Shown piece after piece: positions 18,939 to 30,598 of a stretch of DNA of 64,000 bases (its first letter is position 1; every line of letters starts with the position of its first letter). Source of the stretch: Aliiroseovarius sp. (GTDB lineage: Bacteria > Pseudomonadota > Alphaproteobacteria > Rhodobacterales > Rhodobacteraceae); contig NZ_JASBTN010000081.1 in the NCBI RefSeq assembly GCF_030148435.1, positions 1 to 64,000 of the forward strand, read 5' to 3'. Position numbers and translations under genes: made by a program. The notes beneath the pieces are model-generated. The model did no database searches. It was not told the DNA's origin and worked only from the letters and a program-made list of their open reading frames with translations.

Positions 18939-19112
18939 GGCGCGCAGGGTCGCGCAAATCCGGCCAGACGGTCAAATCATTGTTTCTGATGTCTTGCACC
19001 ATGATTTCTTAACTGCGCGACAAGTGGGGCCACGTCGGACGGGGGAAGATGAATGTCCCGCCCCGTCGCACCCCCCCTTTTCTTAACCGCCGGGCCGGTC
19101 TATCCCATCCTC

Positions 19113-20198
19113 ATGAGCACGTTGAACAAGATCTATCACGACCGGGTCCGCGCCGGCGATATTCATGCCGATCCCGCGCAGGAATCCGTGCTTCCGATCC
19201 TGGAAGACATCCGCCACCACCTCGAAACCACCCGGCAGAAGAAACGCGGCATCCTCGGTGGCCTTTTCCACAAGCCCGAGGAAACGCCGATGGGCCTCTA
19301 CCTCTGGGGCGGGGTCGGGCGCGGCAAGAGCTTCCTGATGGACCTCTTCGTCGACAATATCGCGATCGAGGGCAAGCGCCGCGTGCATTTCCACGCGTTC
19401 ATGCAGGAGGTCCACGCGGGCATGCACGAAGCCCGCCAGCAGGGGGTGGATGACGCGCTGGCCCCGGTGGCGGCCGAGATCGCCAGGGACGTGCGTCTGT
19501 TTGCCTTTGACGAGATGCAGATCACCGACATCACCGACGCGATGATCGTCGGCCGCCTGTTCGAGCTTCTGATGGAAGCGGGCGTGGTCATCGTCACCAC
19601 CTCGAACCGCACTCCCGACGATCTCTACAAGGACGGGCTCAACCGCCAGCTCTTCCTGCCCTTCATCGACCTTTTGAAGGCGCGCATGGCGGTGCACGAG
19701 CTGATCAGCCCGAACGACTATCGCCAGAACCGTCTGGAGGGCGAGCAGGTCTATTTCACCCCCCCGAATGCCGAAGCCCGCGCGGCGGTGAACGCGATCT
19801 GGACCGATCTCACCGGTGGACAGGCCAAACCGCACACCATTACCGTCAAGGGCCGCGATGTCATCCTGCCCGCCTTCCACAACGGCGTGGCGCGGGCGGG
19901 GTTTCACGACCTCTGTGGCGCGATGCTGGGGCCGGGCGACTACCTGGCCATTGCCGAAACGGTAAAGGTGTTGATCCTCGACAACATCCCCGCGCTGTCA
20001 CGGTCGAATTTCAACGAGGCAAAGCGTTTCGTCACGCTGATCGACGCGCTTTACGAGGCCCGGGTGCGCCTGATCGCCAGCGCCGCCGCCCAGCCCGAAA
20101 TGCTCTATATCGAGGGCGCGGGGAGCTTCGAATTCGAACGCACCGCGTCGCGCCTGCGTGAAATGCAGGACAAGGATTGGGGCCGGGATACGGACTGA
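19113..20198 (+). CDS. zapE: AFG1/ZapE family cell-division ATPase
   Basis: MGLYLWGGVGRGKSFLMDLFVD...RRVHFHAFMQEVHAGMHEARQQG...LFAFDEMQITDITDAMIVGRLFELL. Confidence 0.92.
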   Translation: MSTLNKIYHDRVRAGDIHADPAQESVLPILEDIRHHLETTRQKKRGILGGLFHKPEETPMGLYLWGGVGRGKSFLMDLFVDNIAIEGKRRVHFHAFMQEVHAGMHEARQQGVDDALAPVAAEIARDVRLFAFDEMQITDITDAMIVGRLFELLMEAGVVIVTTSNRTPDDLYKDGLNRQLFLPFIDLLKARMAVHELISPNDYRQNRLEGEQVYFTPPNAEARAAVNAIWTDLTGGQAKPHTITVKGRDVILPAFHNGVARAGFHDLCGAMLGPGDYLAIAETVKVLILDNIPALSRSNFNEAKRFVTLIDALYEARVRLIASAAAQPEMLYIEGAGSFEFERTASRLREMQDKDWGRDTD

Positions 20199-20201
20199 CC
20201 C

Positions 20202-20239
20202 CCCCTTTTCATCTTTCCCCAAATGTCCCCGCCGGAGCC
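20202..20239 (+). repeat. Post-stop-codon repeat element, copy 2 (sense with zapE)
   Basis: ccccttttcatctttccccaaatgtccccgccggagcc; pairs with copy 1. Confidence 0.75.
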
Positions 20240-20287
20240 GAAGCCGAGAGATCGAGCGCGCCGCAGGCGCCCCTTTTGACAACAACG

Positions 20288-20320
20288 CAAAAGAAAGGGC
20301 CGCCCGGTGGGCGACCCCTT
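20288..20320 (-). terminator. Strong intrinsic terminator on the minus strand
   Basis: Minus-strand read AAGGGGTCGCCC-ACC-GGGCGGCCCTTTCTTTTG: about 12-bp stem with two G-U pairs, then a U-rich tail. Confidence 0.65.
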
Positions 20321-20393
20321 CCTGCCTCGACTGGTGCGGACGCGCCGGGCTGTTCCTGAATACCCGTGTCACGTGAAGGTCAACTGCTCGTAT
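20288..20393 (-). ncRNA. Candidate small RNA (promoter-like 20400..20431, terminator 20288..20320)
   Basis: Minus strand: TTGACG at 20431-20426, TATATA at 20405-20400, about 105 nt transcript ending in the terminator; no coding gene on this strand here. Confidence 0.35.
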
Positions 20394-20612
20394 TTCCACT
20401 ATATATTGAGCCATCATGCGGAATTCGTCAATATTCAGTAGCGTTTCATAGGGGCACCCGGAGTGGGCGGAAAAAGTGAGTCCTTTCCGCAGCTTGAGTC
20501 GGCCACGAGGGGGTCTTGCGTGGGGAGGGCCGAAAAATCTTTGCTCGACCGGTGGTAAAAAGGCGGGGAAGGGGCAAATCACCCCCGTCACCAAGGCACG
20601 GGTGAACCCCTG

Positions 20613-21887
20613 TCAGCCGTTTTGTTTCAGCACGTCGCCCGCCAGGTAAAGCGAGCCGCAGATCAGGATGCGCGCGCCGGGGTGGTCGGCGGTGATCTTG
20701 CGAATGGCAGCCTCCACATCCGGGGCGGTGGTGGCGCCCAGGCGCACTTGCTGGGCGAATTCCGCCGTATCCTCGGCCGGGATCGTATTGGGCTCCCCCG
20801 GGATCGACACGGCCGTGAGACTGTCGGCCACCGCCGCCAGCGGGCGCATATAGCCGGTCACATCTTTGGTGTTCAGCATGCCGCAGATCAGGTGGGTCGG
20901 TTTCGGCGGTAGCCCGGCCAATACATCGGCCAGCATTTCGCCGGCCGCCGGGTTGTGCCCGCCATCCAGCCACAGTTCGGCCTCGCCTGCCGCCGCGACC
21001 AGCGGGCCGGTCTTCAGCCGTTGCATGCGGGCGGGCCAGGTGACGTTTTCCATTGCCGCCACGCAGGCTTCCTCGCCGTATCCCAGAGCGCGCAGGGCGA
21101 CCACGGCAGCGGCGGCGTTTTCCATCTGGTGACGGCCGATCAGCGCCGGTTTCGGCAGATCGAGAAGCCCGGTTTCATCCTGCACCACCAGACGGCCGCG
21201 TTCCTCGTGAAAATGCCAATGCTGCCCATGCACCAGCAACGGCGCACCCAGCCGGGCCGCGCGCGCCTCGATCACGTCCAGCGCCTCGTCGGGCTGCGGG
21301 CCAACCACGCAGGGCACGCCGCGCTTCAGGATCCCGGCCTTTTCGCCGGCGATCTTCGCCAGCGTGTCGCCCAGGAACTGCACATGGTCGATCGAGATCG
21401 GCGTGATCACCGTCAGCGCCGGTTGGTCCACCACATTGGTGGCGTCCAGTCGGCCACCCAATCCGGTCTCCAGCAGGGTATAATCCGCAGGCGTTTCCGC
21501 GAAAGCCAGCAGGGCCGCGACCGTGGTGATCTCGAAATAGGTAATGTTCTCGCCGCCATTGGCCCTGTAGCAGCGGTCCAGCACCTCGGTCAGGGCCGGT
21601 TCCGAGATCAGCGCGCCCGCCAGGCGGATACGCTCGTGAAACCGCGCCAGATGCGGCGAGGTATAGGCATGCACGGATTTGCCCGCGCCTTCCAGCCCCG
21701 CGCGGATCATCGCCTGGGTCGAGCCCTTGCCATTGGTGCCCGCCAGGTGGATCACGCCGGGCAGGCGGCGCTCGGGATGGTCCAGAGCGGCCAGAAGGCG
21801 CCAGACCCGGTCCAGCGTCAGGTCGATGATCTTCGGGTGCAGCGCCATCATCCGGTCGAGGATGACGTCCGATGTCGGCGCGCTCAC
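20613..21887 (-). CDS. folC: Bifunctional folylpolyglutamate synthase/dihydrofolate synthase
   Basis: [36 protein letters not shown]...[15 protein letters not shown]...[10 protein letters not shown]. Confidence 0.95.
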   Translation of the reverse strand: MSAPTSDVILDRMMALHPKIIDLTLDRVWRLLAALDHPERRLPGVIHLAGTNGKGSTQAMIRAGLEGAGKSVHAYTSPHLARFHERIRLAGALISEPALTEVLDRCYRANGGENITYFEITTVAALLAFAETPADYTLLETGLGGRLDATNVVDQPALTVITPISIDHVQFLGDTLAKIAGEKAGILKRGVPCVVGPQPDEALDVIEARAARLGAPLLVHGQHWHFHEERGRLVVQDETGLLDLPKPALIGRHQMENAAAAVVALRALGYGEEACVAAMENVTWPARMQRLKTGPLVAAAGEAELWLDGGHNPAAGEMLADVLAGLPPKPTHLICGMLNTKDVTGYMRPLAAVADSLTAVSIPGEPNTIPAEDTAEFAQQVRLGATTAPDVEAAIRKITADHPGARILICGSLYLAGDVLKQNG

Positions 21888-22828
21888 GCCTTTTCGGCCT
21901 TCTCGGCGGGGTCCGCCGGGGCTTCGACAGGGGTCTCTTCCACCATTTCCGGCGCGGGCAGGTCGCCCTTTACCGCGGGCGGCTGGCCGGTCAGCATGCG
22001 CAGGATCGTCACCAGCTCGTCCTTCATGTCGCGCCGGTGGGTGACGCGGTCCAGCATGCCGTGGTCCAGCAGGTATTCGGCGCGCTGGAACCCTTCGGGC
22101 AGTTTCTCGCGAATGGTCTGTTCGATCACGCGCGGGCCTGCAAAGCAGATCAGCGCGTTGGGCTCGGCGATATGCACGTCGCCCAGCATCGCGTAGGAGG
22201 CCGTGACGCCCCCGGTGGTCGGATGGGTCAGGACGACAATGTACGGCAGCCCGGCCTCTTTCAGCATCTGCACGGCCACGGTGGTGCGCGGCATCTGCAT
22301 GAGGCTCAGGATGCCTTCCTGCATGCGCGCGCCACCGGCGGCGGAAAACAGCACCAGCGGGCGGCGCGTCTGAACCGCCCGCTCGGCGGCGGCGATGATC
22401 GCATTGCCCACATACATGCCCATGGAGCCGCCCATGAAGCTGAAATCCTGTGCCGCGGCCACGATGGGCGTGCGGCCGATCTCGCCTTCCGCCACCAGCA
22501 TCGCCTCACGCTCGCCGGTTCCCTTGCGGGCGGTTTTCATGCGGTCGGGGTATTTCTTCTGGTCCTTGAAGCTCAGCGGGTCATCGACCGGTGCGGGGAC
22601 CTCGACCTCGGTAAAGATGCCGCCATCGAACAGCGCGCCGAAACGCTCACGCGGGGTGATCGCCATGTGGTGGTCGCAGCTGGTGCAGACATTCAGGTTC
22701 TCGGCCAGTTCGCGATGAAACAGCATGGTGCCGCATTTATTGCACTTGGTCCAAAGGTTCTCGGGCACTTCGCGGCGCGAGAAAAGCGAGTTGATCCGGG
22801 GGCGGACGTAGTTGGAAATCCAGTTCAT
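21884..22828 (-). CDS. accD: Acetyl-CoA carboxylase carboxyltransferase subunit beta
   Basis: [57 protein letters not shown] zinc ribbon and carboxyltransferase domain. Confidence 0.96.
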   Translation of the reverse strand: MNWISNYVRPRINSLFSRREVPENLWTKCNKCGTMLFHRELAENLNVCTSCDHHMAITPRERFGALFDGGIFTEVEVPAPVDDPLSFKDQKKYPDRMKTARKGTGEREAMLVAEGEIGRTPIVAAAQDFSFMGGSMGMYVGNAIIAAAERAVQTRRPLVLFSAAGGARMQEGILSLMQMPRTTVAVQMLKEAGLPYIVVLTHPTTGGVTASYAMLGDVHIAEPNALICFAGPRVIEQTIREKLPEGFQRAEYLLDHGMLDRVTHRRDMKDELVTILRMLTGQPPAVKGDLPAPEMVEETPVEAPADPAEKAEKA

Positions 22829-22893
22829 CGCCGAGTCCTTGGTTTACGTTGCGCAACTATCTATGCCTCAGCGGCAGGATTTGCAATCGGCCC

Positions 22894-22995
22894 GTGGCGG
22901 TTCTTGACCGCCACCTGGTTCTATAGTGTGGCGGTTCTTGACCGCCACCCGGTTCGATAGTGGGGCGGTTCTTAACCGGCACCCGGTTCGGGCGT
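22894..22995. repeat. Three tandem 34-bp palindromic repeats
   Basis: Starts at 22894, 22928 and 22962; unit gtggcggttcttgaccgccaccYggttcKatagt with an internal GTGGCGGT/ACCGCCAC palindrome. Confidence 0.9.
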
Positions 22996-23874
22996 CTTGC
23001 GGTCCATCCAGCGCCACCAGGCAATGAAAATTCCGACGCTCAGCACGATGACAACGGTAAAGGACCAGGTCATGTAGCCACTTTTCGGCGTCACCACGAG
23101 GGCAAAGAGCGTCAGCCCCGCCATCTCGCCCTTTACCCCCATCACCAGAGCCAGCAGGTTGTTGGCGAAATGCAAGCCCGCCGCGGCTCCCAGATTTCCG
23201 GTGCGCAGAGTGACCATGCAGGCGATCACCCCCACCAGCGTCGTATTCAGCACATACATGTAGGCGTTCACGCCCCAGGTGGCCGGGGCGAAATGCAGCA
23301 CCCCGAACAGGGCCGAAGGCAGGACGGCCGCAATCCAGAGCGAGCGGAACCTTGCCCGGAGCTGGCCCAGCAGGTAGCCGCGAAAGACCAGTTCCTCGGC
23401 GAGGCTCTGCATGAAGACGACCGGGATCACCAGCGGCAGCCAGAGCAACCATTCCCCCAGCGGGCGCAGCTGCACGATCTCCGGCGCGCCCGGCCACAGG
23501 ATCTGCTCCAGCCCCGTCACCAGGAATCCGGCCAGGGCCAGCACTCCGATGGCGGCCATGCCATGGCGGAAATGGCGCAGGTTCAGGCGCAGGCTGGGGC
23601 CGAACAGGCTGCGGTATCCGCGCCGGTGCAGCAGCGGCAGCACCAGCGCCAGGCCGATGTGCAATCCCAGGAATGGCAGGAAGATCATCAGGGCGGTTGT
23701 CGGCGTGGCGGCCAGGGCGATCCCCTGGCGGGTCAGGCCGAACACCGCCACCATGACGATGATCAGCCCCATGGCGACCAGGGCGAAGATGGCCCAGGTC
23801 AGGACCAGCCCCAACAGGGTGCGCCAGAGCTGTGGCCGCGCAAGGGCCGGTTGCCAGAACGGAGGCTGTGTCAC
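22972..23874 (-). CDS. CPBP family intramembrane glutamic endopeptidase
   Basis: SLAEELVFRGYLLGQLRARF motif; GTG start at 23874 giving VTQPPFWQPALARPQLWRTLLG. Confidence 0.85.
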   Translation of the reverse strand: MTQPPFWQPALARPQLWRTLLGLVLTWAIFALVAMGLIIVMVAVFGLTRQGIALAATPTTALMIFLPFLGLHIGLALVLPLLHRRGYRSLFGPSLRLNLRHFRHGMAAIGVLALAGFLVTGLEQILWPGAPEIVQLRPLGEWLLWLPLVIPVVFMQSLAEELVFRGYLLGQLRARFRSLWIAAVLPSALFGVLHFAPATWGVNAYMYVLNTTLVGVIACMVTLRTGNLGAAAGLHFANNLLALVMGVKGEMAGLTLFALVVTPKSGYMTWSFTVVIVLSVGIFIAWWRWMDRKTPEPGAG

Positions 23875-23991
23875 GCGAAACTCCTGTGTCGTTTCCGCAC
23901 CTTGGCCCTTCCGCGCTGCGCTGTCCACCAGTCGCCCTGCTTGTCTGGCCCGGCCCGCCCGGCTATGTCGTGGCCAAGGGAGACGGCAGAC

Positions 23992-24786
23992 GTGATTTCC
24001 AGGTATCAAACGCGGGCGGCGCTTTGGGCCGTCGTCATGGGGGTGAGCCTCGCAGGCTGTGTGGGCACGGGCATGTTGCCGTCCCTGGGCGGCACACAGG
24101 GCGCGCGGGCCGCGCAGAGCATGATGGTGGCCGGCGGGACGCTGCGTGTGAAGGGGCCCGAGGGCTATTGCGTGGACACCGGTGCCAGCCGGACGGGCGA
24201 GGCGGACGGCTTTGTCCTGCTGGGTTCGTGCCGGGCGATCTCCCATCATCCCCGCGATCCGCATCCGGAGCGGCCGATGGTGCTGACCGTTGCGGTTTCC
24301 GCCCGGGCCGGTCAAGCCCCGGCCGATCCCGAGGCGCCCCCCGCGCGTGACCTGGCCGGGCTCGAAACCTATCTGCGCTCCGACACCGGCCGCCAGGCGC
24401 TCAGCCGCACGGGGGATGCGGACAGCGTGCAGATCGCCCGTGCCCTGCAACAGGATGGCGTGCTTTACCTGCACATCACCGACGACAGCCCGAACCCGAT
24501 GGGCGCCGTGACCGGAGCCTATTGGCGCGCCTTCTTTGATCTGCGGGGCGCGGCGGTCTCCGTGACCGTGACCGCGCTGGCCAGCCAGCCGGTTGATGAA
24601 GGCACCGCCCTGGCCCAGATCCAAAGGGCCGTCGCCGCCCTGCGCGCGGCCAACCCCGAGCGTGGAACAACCGCGGGAAGGGCCCTTGCAGGCCTGGCTG
24701 ATCGTTTCCTTGGGCGAAACAACTCCGGGGCCGGGCCGGCGGACACCCCCGCGCCGATCCCGGGGGCATCCGCCGCAGCACGTTGA
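23992..24786 (+). CDS. Hypothetical lipoprotein
   Basis: GTG start VISRYQTRAALWAVVMGVSLAGC lipobox; divergent from the CPBP gene. Confidence 0.6.
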   Translation: MISRYQTRAALWAVVMGVSLAGCVGTGMLPSLGGTQGARAAQSMMVAGGTLRVKGPEGYCVDTGASRTGEADGFVLLGSCRAISHHPRDPHPERPMVLTVAVSARAGQAPADPEAPPARDLAGLETYLRSDTGRQALSRTGDADSVQIARALQQDGVLYLHITDDSPNPMGAVTGAYWRAFFDLRGAAVSVTVTALASQPVDEGTALAQIQRAVAALRAANPERGTTAGRALAGLADRFLGRNNSGAGPADTPAPIPGASAAAR

Positions 24787-24851
24787 TTTCCGGCGAAAAT
24801 GCGAGATTTCTTAATTCAATCGCAGGAAAAAACCCACTAAGACTGGAAACA

Positions 24852-25661
24852 ATGGACACCTCGAAGGCGACTGGTTACAGGCATCCCATGGCAAAAGGCG
24901 TAAACGGCATTCTGGATCGTATCCTGCATCGGCGGGTCATGCGCCGCTGGGCCAGGGTGGGGGATCGCGCGGCCACGCTGGACCTGGCCACGCTGCGCCA
25001 GCTGCGCGCCCGTGCCCGGGGGCTCCGGCGCCAGATCGACCGGCTGCTCCATGTTGCCGATGGCCGTCTGACCCTGCCGCTGGTCGGCTCCAACGCCTTT
25101 CAGAAACCCCTGCATTCCGACTGGGGCTGGCGCCCGCAGCTCTGGCGCGGCCCGATTTCGCCGCCAGGCGCCTCGGCGGTCGAGACCAAGGCGATGTTCG
25201 GCGACGAGGTCACGCTGTTTCACGACTGCCGGATTTCCGAACTCACCGTGCGCCAGCTGCGCAACACCCGCGCGCAGGATCTGGCCCCCTTCGGGCTGCG
25301 GATGGACGTGTTCCGCTTCGACGGTTCCTTCCTTTCCCTGGTGATCGACCTGCCGGACGAGGCGGTGGCGGGGCTGAAACGCAAACACCTGGTGCGGCTG
25401 TCCACCGTGGTCGAGCTGGAAAAGCCGCTGGAAATCTTTGCACGGCTCAACATCAGGCACGGGCCCAACACCGAACAGGTGGTGCGCGAACTGCCTCTGG
25501 ACGAGGACGAGGTCATGGTCGAGTTCGACCTGGCCTATACCAAGATGAATGAAAAGCGTGTCGAAAGCGCCTGGGTCGACCTGATCTTCGAAAACCCGGA
25601 GATGAGCCAGGTCGTGCTGCGCGACGTGACATTCAGCCGCCGCCCGCGCGCGGAAGTGTGA
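24852..25661 (+). CDS. Conserved hypothetical protein (DUF6478-like)
   Basis: Long conserved-looking ORF with SD region; FGDEVTLFHDCRISELTVRQLRNTRAQDLAPFGLRMDVFRFDGSFLSLVIDLP. Confidence 0.6.
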   Translation: MDTSKATGYRHPMAKGVNGILDRILHRRVMRRWARVGDRAATLDLATLRQLRARARGLRRQIDRLLHVADGRLTLPLVGSNAFQKPLHSDWGWRPQLWRGPISPPGASAVETKAMFGDEVTLFHDCRISELTVRQLRNTRAQDLAPFGLRMDVFRFDGSFLSLVIDLPDEAVAGLKRKHLVRLSTVVELEKPLEIFARLNIRHGPNTEQVVRELPLDEDEVMVEFDLAYTKMNEKRVESAWVDLIFENPEMSQVVLRDVTFSRRPRAEV

Positions 25662-25685
25662 AGTGCAAAGTGTGAGGAGGGCCTG

Positions 25686-26066
25686 ATGAGCACCGAACTG
25701 ACCCTGACGAAAACCCGCATCCAGGCCGGTGTCTGGGAAGGCGAACTGCGGGTTGCGGGCACGCGCACCGAACCGCGGATCGAGGTCAGCCACCTGACCC
25801 AGCCGATCGACGGTGTCGAGATCGCCGAGGACCCCGAAACACCCGGCCGCTTCATCCTGCGCGTGCCGATCCCGCGTGAGGTGCTCTATGACGGGGTGCA
25901 GAGCTTCGTGATCACCGAGGCGGTGTCCGGTGAAAAACTGGGCAGTTTCACCATAGTGACCGGCCAGCCGCTGGAGGATGACGTGCGCGCGGAAATGGCG
26001 CTCCTGCGCGAAGAGCTCGACATGCTCAAACGCGCCTTCCGCCGCCACTGCCTGGAAACCACCTGA
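25686..26066 (+). CDS. Hypothetical protein
   Basis: 126-aa ORF tightly spaced between the 24852 gene and the sigma-factor gene. Confidence 0.55.
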   Translation: MSTELTLTKTRIQAGVWEGELRVAGTRTEPRIEVSHLTQPIDGVEIAEDPETPGRFILRVPIPREVLYDGVQSFVITEAVSGEKLGSFTIVTGQPLEDDVRAEMALLREELDMLKRAFRRHCLETT

Positions 26067-26078
26067 CGGGGGCGGGAA

Positions 26079-26618
26079 ATGCGGCTTGAGGACATCTGGA
26101 AGGACTACAGCGCTGGCCTGCGTCGCTATCTCTCGGCCCATCTGGCCGACCCGGATGATGTCGAGGACGTGCTGCAGACCGTGCTGATCAAGACCCATGC
26201 CAATCTTGACCGGCTGGGCGAGGTCGCCAACCTGCGCGGCTGGCTCACCCGGGTTGCCCGCAACGCCGCCGTGGATTTTCACCGCCGCAAGGGCCGGGTG
26301 GTGCCGCATCCCGACGACCTCTGGTACACGGATGACGAGACGCCCGACGACTCCAGCCTGGACCGCTGCGTGCACCCGTTCCTTGACGCGCTGCCCGCCA
26401 GTCAGGCCGCGCTGCTGCGCGCAATCGACCTTGAGGGGCAAAGCCAGAAAGTCTATGCCGCCGAACACGGCCTGGTCTATTCCACAGTCAAATCCCGCGT
26501 GCAGGCCGCCCGCGCTGCCCTGCGCCGCGTGTTCGAAACCTGTTGCGCGCTGAAGATCGACGCCCGCGGGCGGGTCATCGAAACCACTCGCAAATCAGGC
26601 TTTTGCGGCGATTGTTGA
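26079..26618 (+). CDS. ECF RNA polymerase sigma factor, SigZ-like
   Basis: Region 2 HLADPDDVEDVLQTVLIKTHANLDRL...WLTRVARNAAVDFHRRK; region 4 EGQSQKVYAAEHGLVYSTVKSRVQAARAALR; Cys-containing C-terminus. Confidence 0.82.
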   Translation: MRLEDIWKDYSAGLRRYLSAHLADPDDVEDVLQTVLIKTHANLDRLGEVANLRGWLTRVARNAAVDFHRRKGRVVPHPDDLWYTDDETPDDSSLDRCVHPFLDALPASQAALLRAIDLEGQSQKVYAAEHGLVYSTVKSRVQAARAALRRVFETCCALKIDARGRVIETTRKSGFCGDC

Positions 26619-26683
26619 AAAAATCTCGTCCCTCTCAGGCCCCCTGCGTCTTTTCTGTGTAACCGTCAGAAAGGACAAACTCG

Positions 26684-27397
26684 ATGATCAAAGTCATCTC
26701 CTTCACCATCTGCCCCTTCGTCCAGCGCGTCACCGCCTTGCTCGAGGCCAAGCAGCTCTCCTATCAGGTCGAGTTCATTTCGCTCTCGAACAAGCCCGGC
26801 TGGTTCCTCGACATCTCGCCCAACGGGCAGGTGCCGGTTCTGGTGACAGAAGGCGGCGTGGCCCTGTTCGAAAGCGATGCCATCGTTGAATATCTCGAAG
26901 AGGCCTACCCGCCGCTGATCCCCGGCCTTGCCCCGGAACAGAAGGCGCAGGACCGCGCCTGGGCGTATCTCGCGACCAAGAATTACCTGGTGCAATGCGG
27001 TGCGCAGCGCAGCGCCGATCTGACCACGCTGAAGGAACGCGGCGCGAGGTTGGGCACGGCCTTCGACAAGATCGAAGCGGCGCTGGCCGACCGGCCCGGC
27101 CCGTTCTTCGCGGGCGACACGCCGGGTCTGGTGGACCTCGCCTGGCTTGTGCTCCTGCACCGCGCGGCAATCATCGAGGCGCGTTCGGGCTACGATTTCA
27201 TCGGCGGGGCACGGCCTCGGGTCAAGGCCTGGCAGGCGGCGCTGATGGGCACCGGTCTGGCCGAGGCCTCGGTCGCGCCGGAGTTCGATGCGGCCTTCAC
27301 CGGCTTCTACCTGTCGGATCAGACCTACCTCGGTCGCGGCTGCGACGCGGACAGCGATTGCGCTGATCAGGCCTGCGGTTCGGGCGGCTGCTGCTGA
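26684..27397 (+). CDS. Glutathione S-transferase family protein with Cys-rich C-terminal tail
   Basis: MIKVISFTICPFVQRVTALLEAKQLSYQVEFISLSNKPGWFLDISPNGQVPVLVTEGG; tail GRGCDADSDCADQACGSGGCC. Confidence 0.82.
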   Translation: MIKVISFTICPFVQRVTALLEAKQLSYQVEFISLSNKPGWFLDISPNGQVPVLVTEGGVALFESDAIVEYLEEAYPPLIPGLAPEQKAQDRAWAYLATKNYLVQCGAQRSADLTTLKERGARLGTAFDKIEAALADRPGPFFAGDTPGLVDLAWLVLLHRAAIIEARSGYDFIGGARPRVKAWQAALMGTGLAEASVAPEFDAAFTGFYLSDQTYLGRGCDADSDCADQACGSGGCC

Positions 27398-27554
27398 TCG
27401 CGGCGGGGCGGTGTTTTTCGCGCCGCCCCCCTTTAACATCTTTAAAATCGGCCCCCGCGCCCGGCTGGAAACTTTAAAGTATGTGGCGTTTGACCCTTTA
27501 AACCTTTTAACATTCCGTGACGCGACGTTCTTTACGCGCACGTCACCTTGTTGA

Positions 27555-29648
<2,094 letters not shown>

Positions 29649-29686
29649 ACCTTGCGCCCCGCCCCCCGGCGCGATACGGGGGCCTC

Positions 29687-30598
29687 ATGGTATTTGCGGC
29701 GATCCTTCTGGGCCTACTGCCCTCGTTCCTGATGGTCGGCCTGGGGGGCCTGGTGCGCAAGCGTCTGTCGGCCAATGCCTGGCAGGGGCTGGACAAGCTC
29801 AACTTCGAGATCCTGTTTCCCGCGCTGATCTTCGTCGCGGCCTCGTCGCGACCCATTGAACTTGCGGATATGGCGCGGATCGGACCGATGGTCTGGGCGG
29901 TGTTGGGGCTGGGCTTTGCCTTGGGCTGGCTCACCCGCCGCGTGGGGCCCGCGCGCTTCCTGTACTTTGCCGGAGCCTGGCAGACCGCCTGGCGCTTCAA
30001 CACGGCGCTGGCCTTTGTCGCCATTGCGACCCTGCCCGGCGCTGACGTCGGCCAATTGGCTGTCGCCGTGGGCATGGCCATTCCGGTGGCCAACATCCTT
30101 GCGGTCTCGGCCCTGTCTCGTGGACAGGCGATGGGGCTGGGCGCGACGCTGAAAAAGGTCGCGCTGAACCCGTTTCTGCTGGCGTCCCTGAGCGGCGTGA
30201 CCGTCGGCCTGTCGGGGCTGGTGATCCCCGGCCCGGTGATGGCACCGCTGGAAATGCTGTCCAAGGCGGCCATTCCCATCGCGCTTCTTTCGATCGGGGC
30301 AACGATGAACTGGGGCGCTCTGGCACGGCTGGACCGGTTCATGGGCGCGCTGAATGCCATCCGCCTGGTGATCCTGCCCGCGCTGACAATTGCCGCCTGC
30401 CTTGCGCTGGGTGTCGGCGGATCTCTGGCGCAGGTTCTGGTGCTGTTTGCGGCACTTCCCACCGCCTCGGCGGCCCATGTTCTGGCCGCCGGGTTCGGTG
30501 CCGACCGCGAGCTGGTCGCCACGCTGATCGCGCAGATGACCCTGCTGGCCGCTGTGACGCTGCCTTTGTGGATCACGGCCGCTACCCTGGCTTTCTGA
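29687..30598 (+). CDS. AEC family transporter
   Basis: 303 aa, about 10 TM segments, FEILFPALIFVAASSRPIELADM and permease-like repeats. Confidence 0.78.
   Translation: MVFAAILLGLLPSFLMVGLGGLVRKRLSANAWQGLDKLNFEILFPALIFVAASSRPIELADMARIGPMVWAVLGLGFALGWLTRRVGPARFLYFAGAWQTAWRFNTALAFVAIATLPGADVGQLAVAVGMAIPVANILAVSALSRGQAMGLGATLKKVALNPFLLASLSGVTVGLSGLVIPGPVMAPLEMLSKAAIPIALLSIGATMNWGALARLDRFMGALNAIRLVILPALTIAACLALGVGGSLAQVLVLFAALPTASAAHVLAAGFGADRELVATLIAQMTLLAAVTLPLWITAATLAF

Noticed and set aside
19998-20594. 198-aa minus-strand ORF over the zapE end
   Set aside because: Runs through a strong intrinsic terminator and overlaps zapE antisense; not credible as a gene.
22894-22995. Short CRISPR array
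   Set aside because: Three directly abutting repeat units with no unique spacers and no cas genes nearby.
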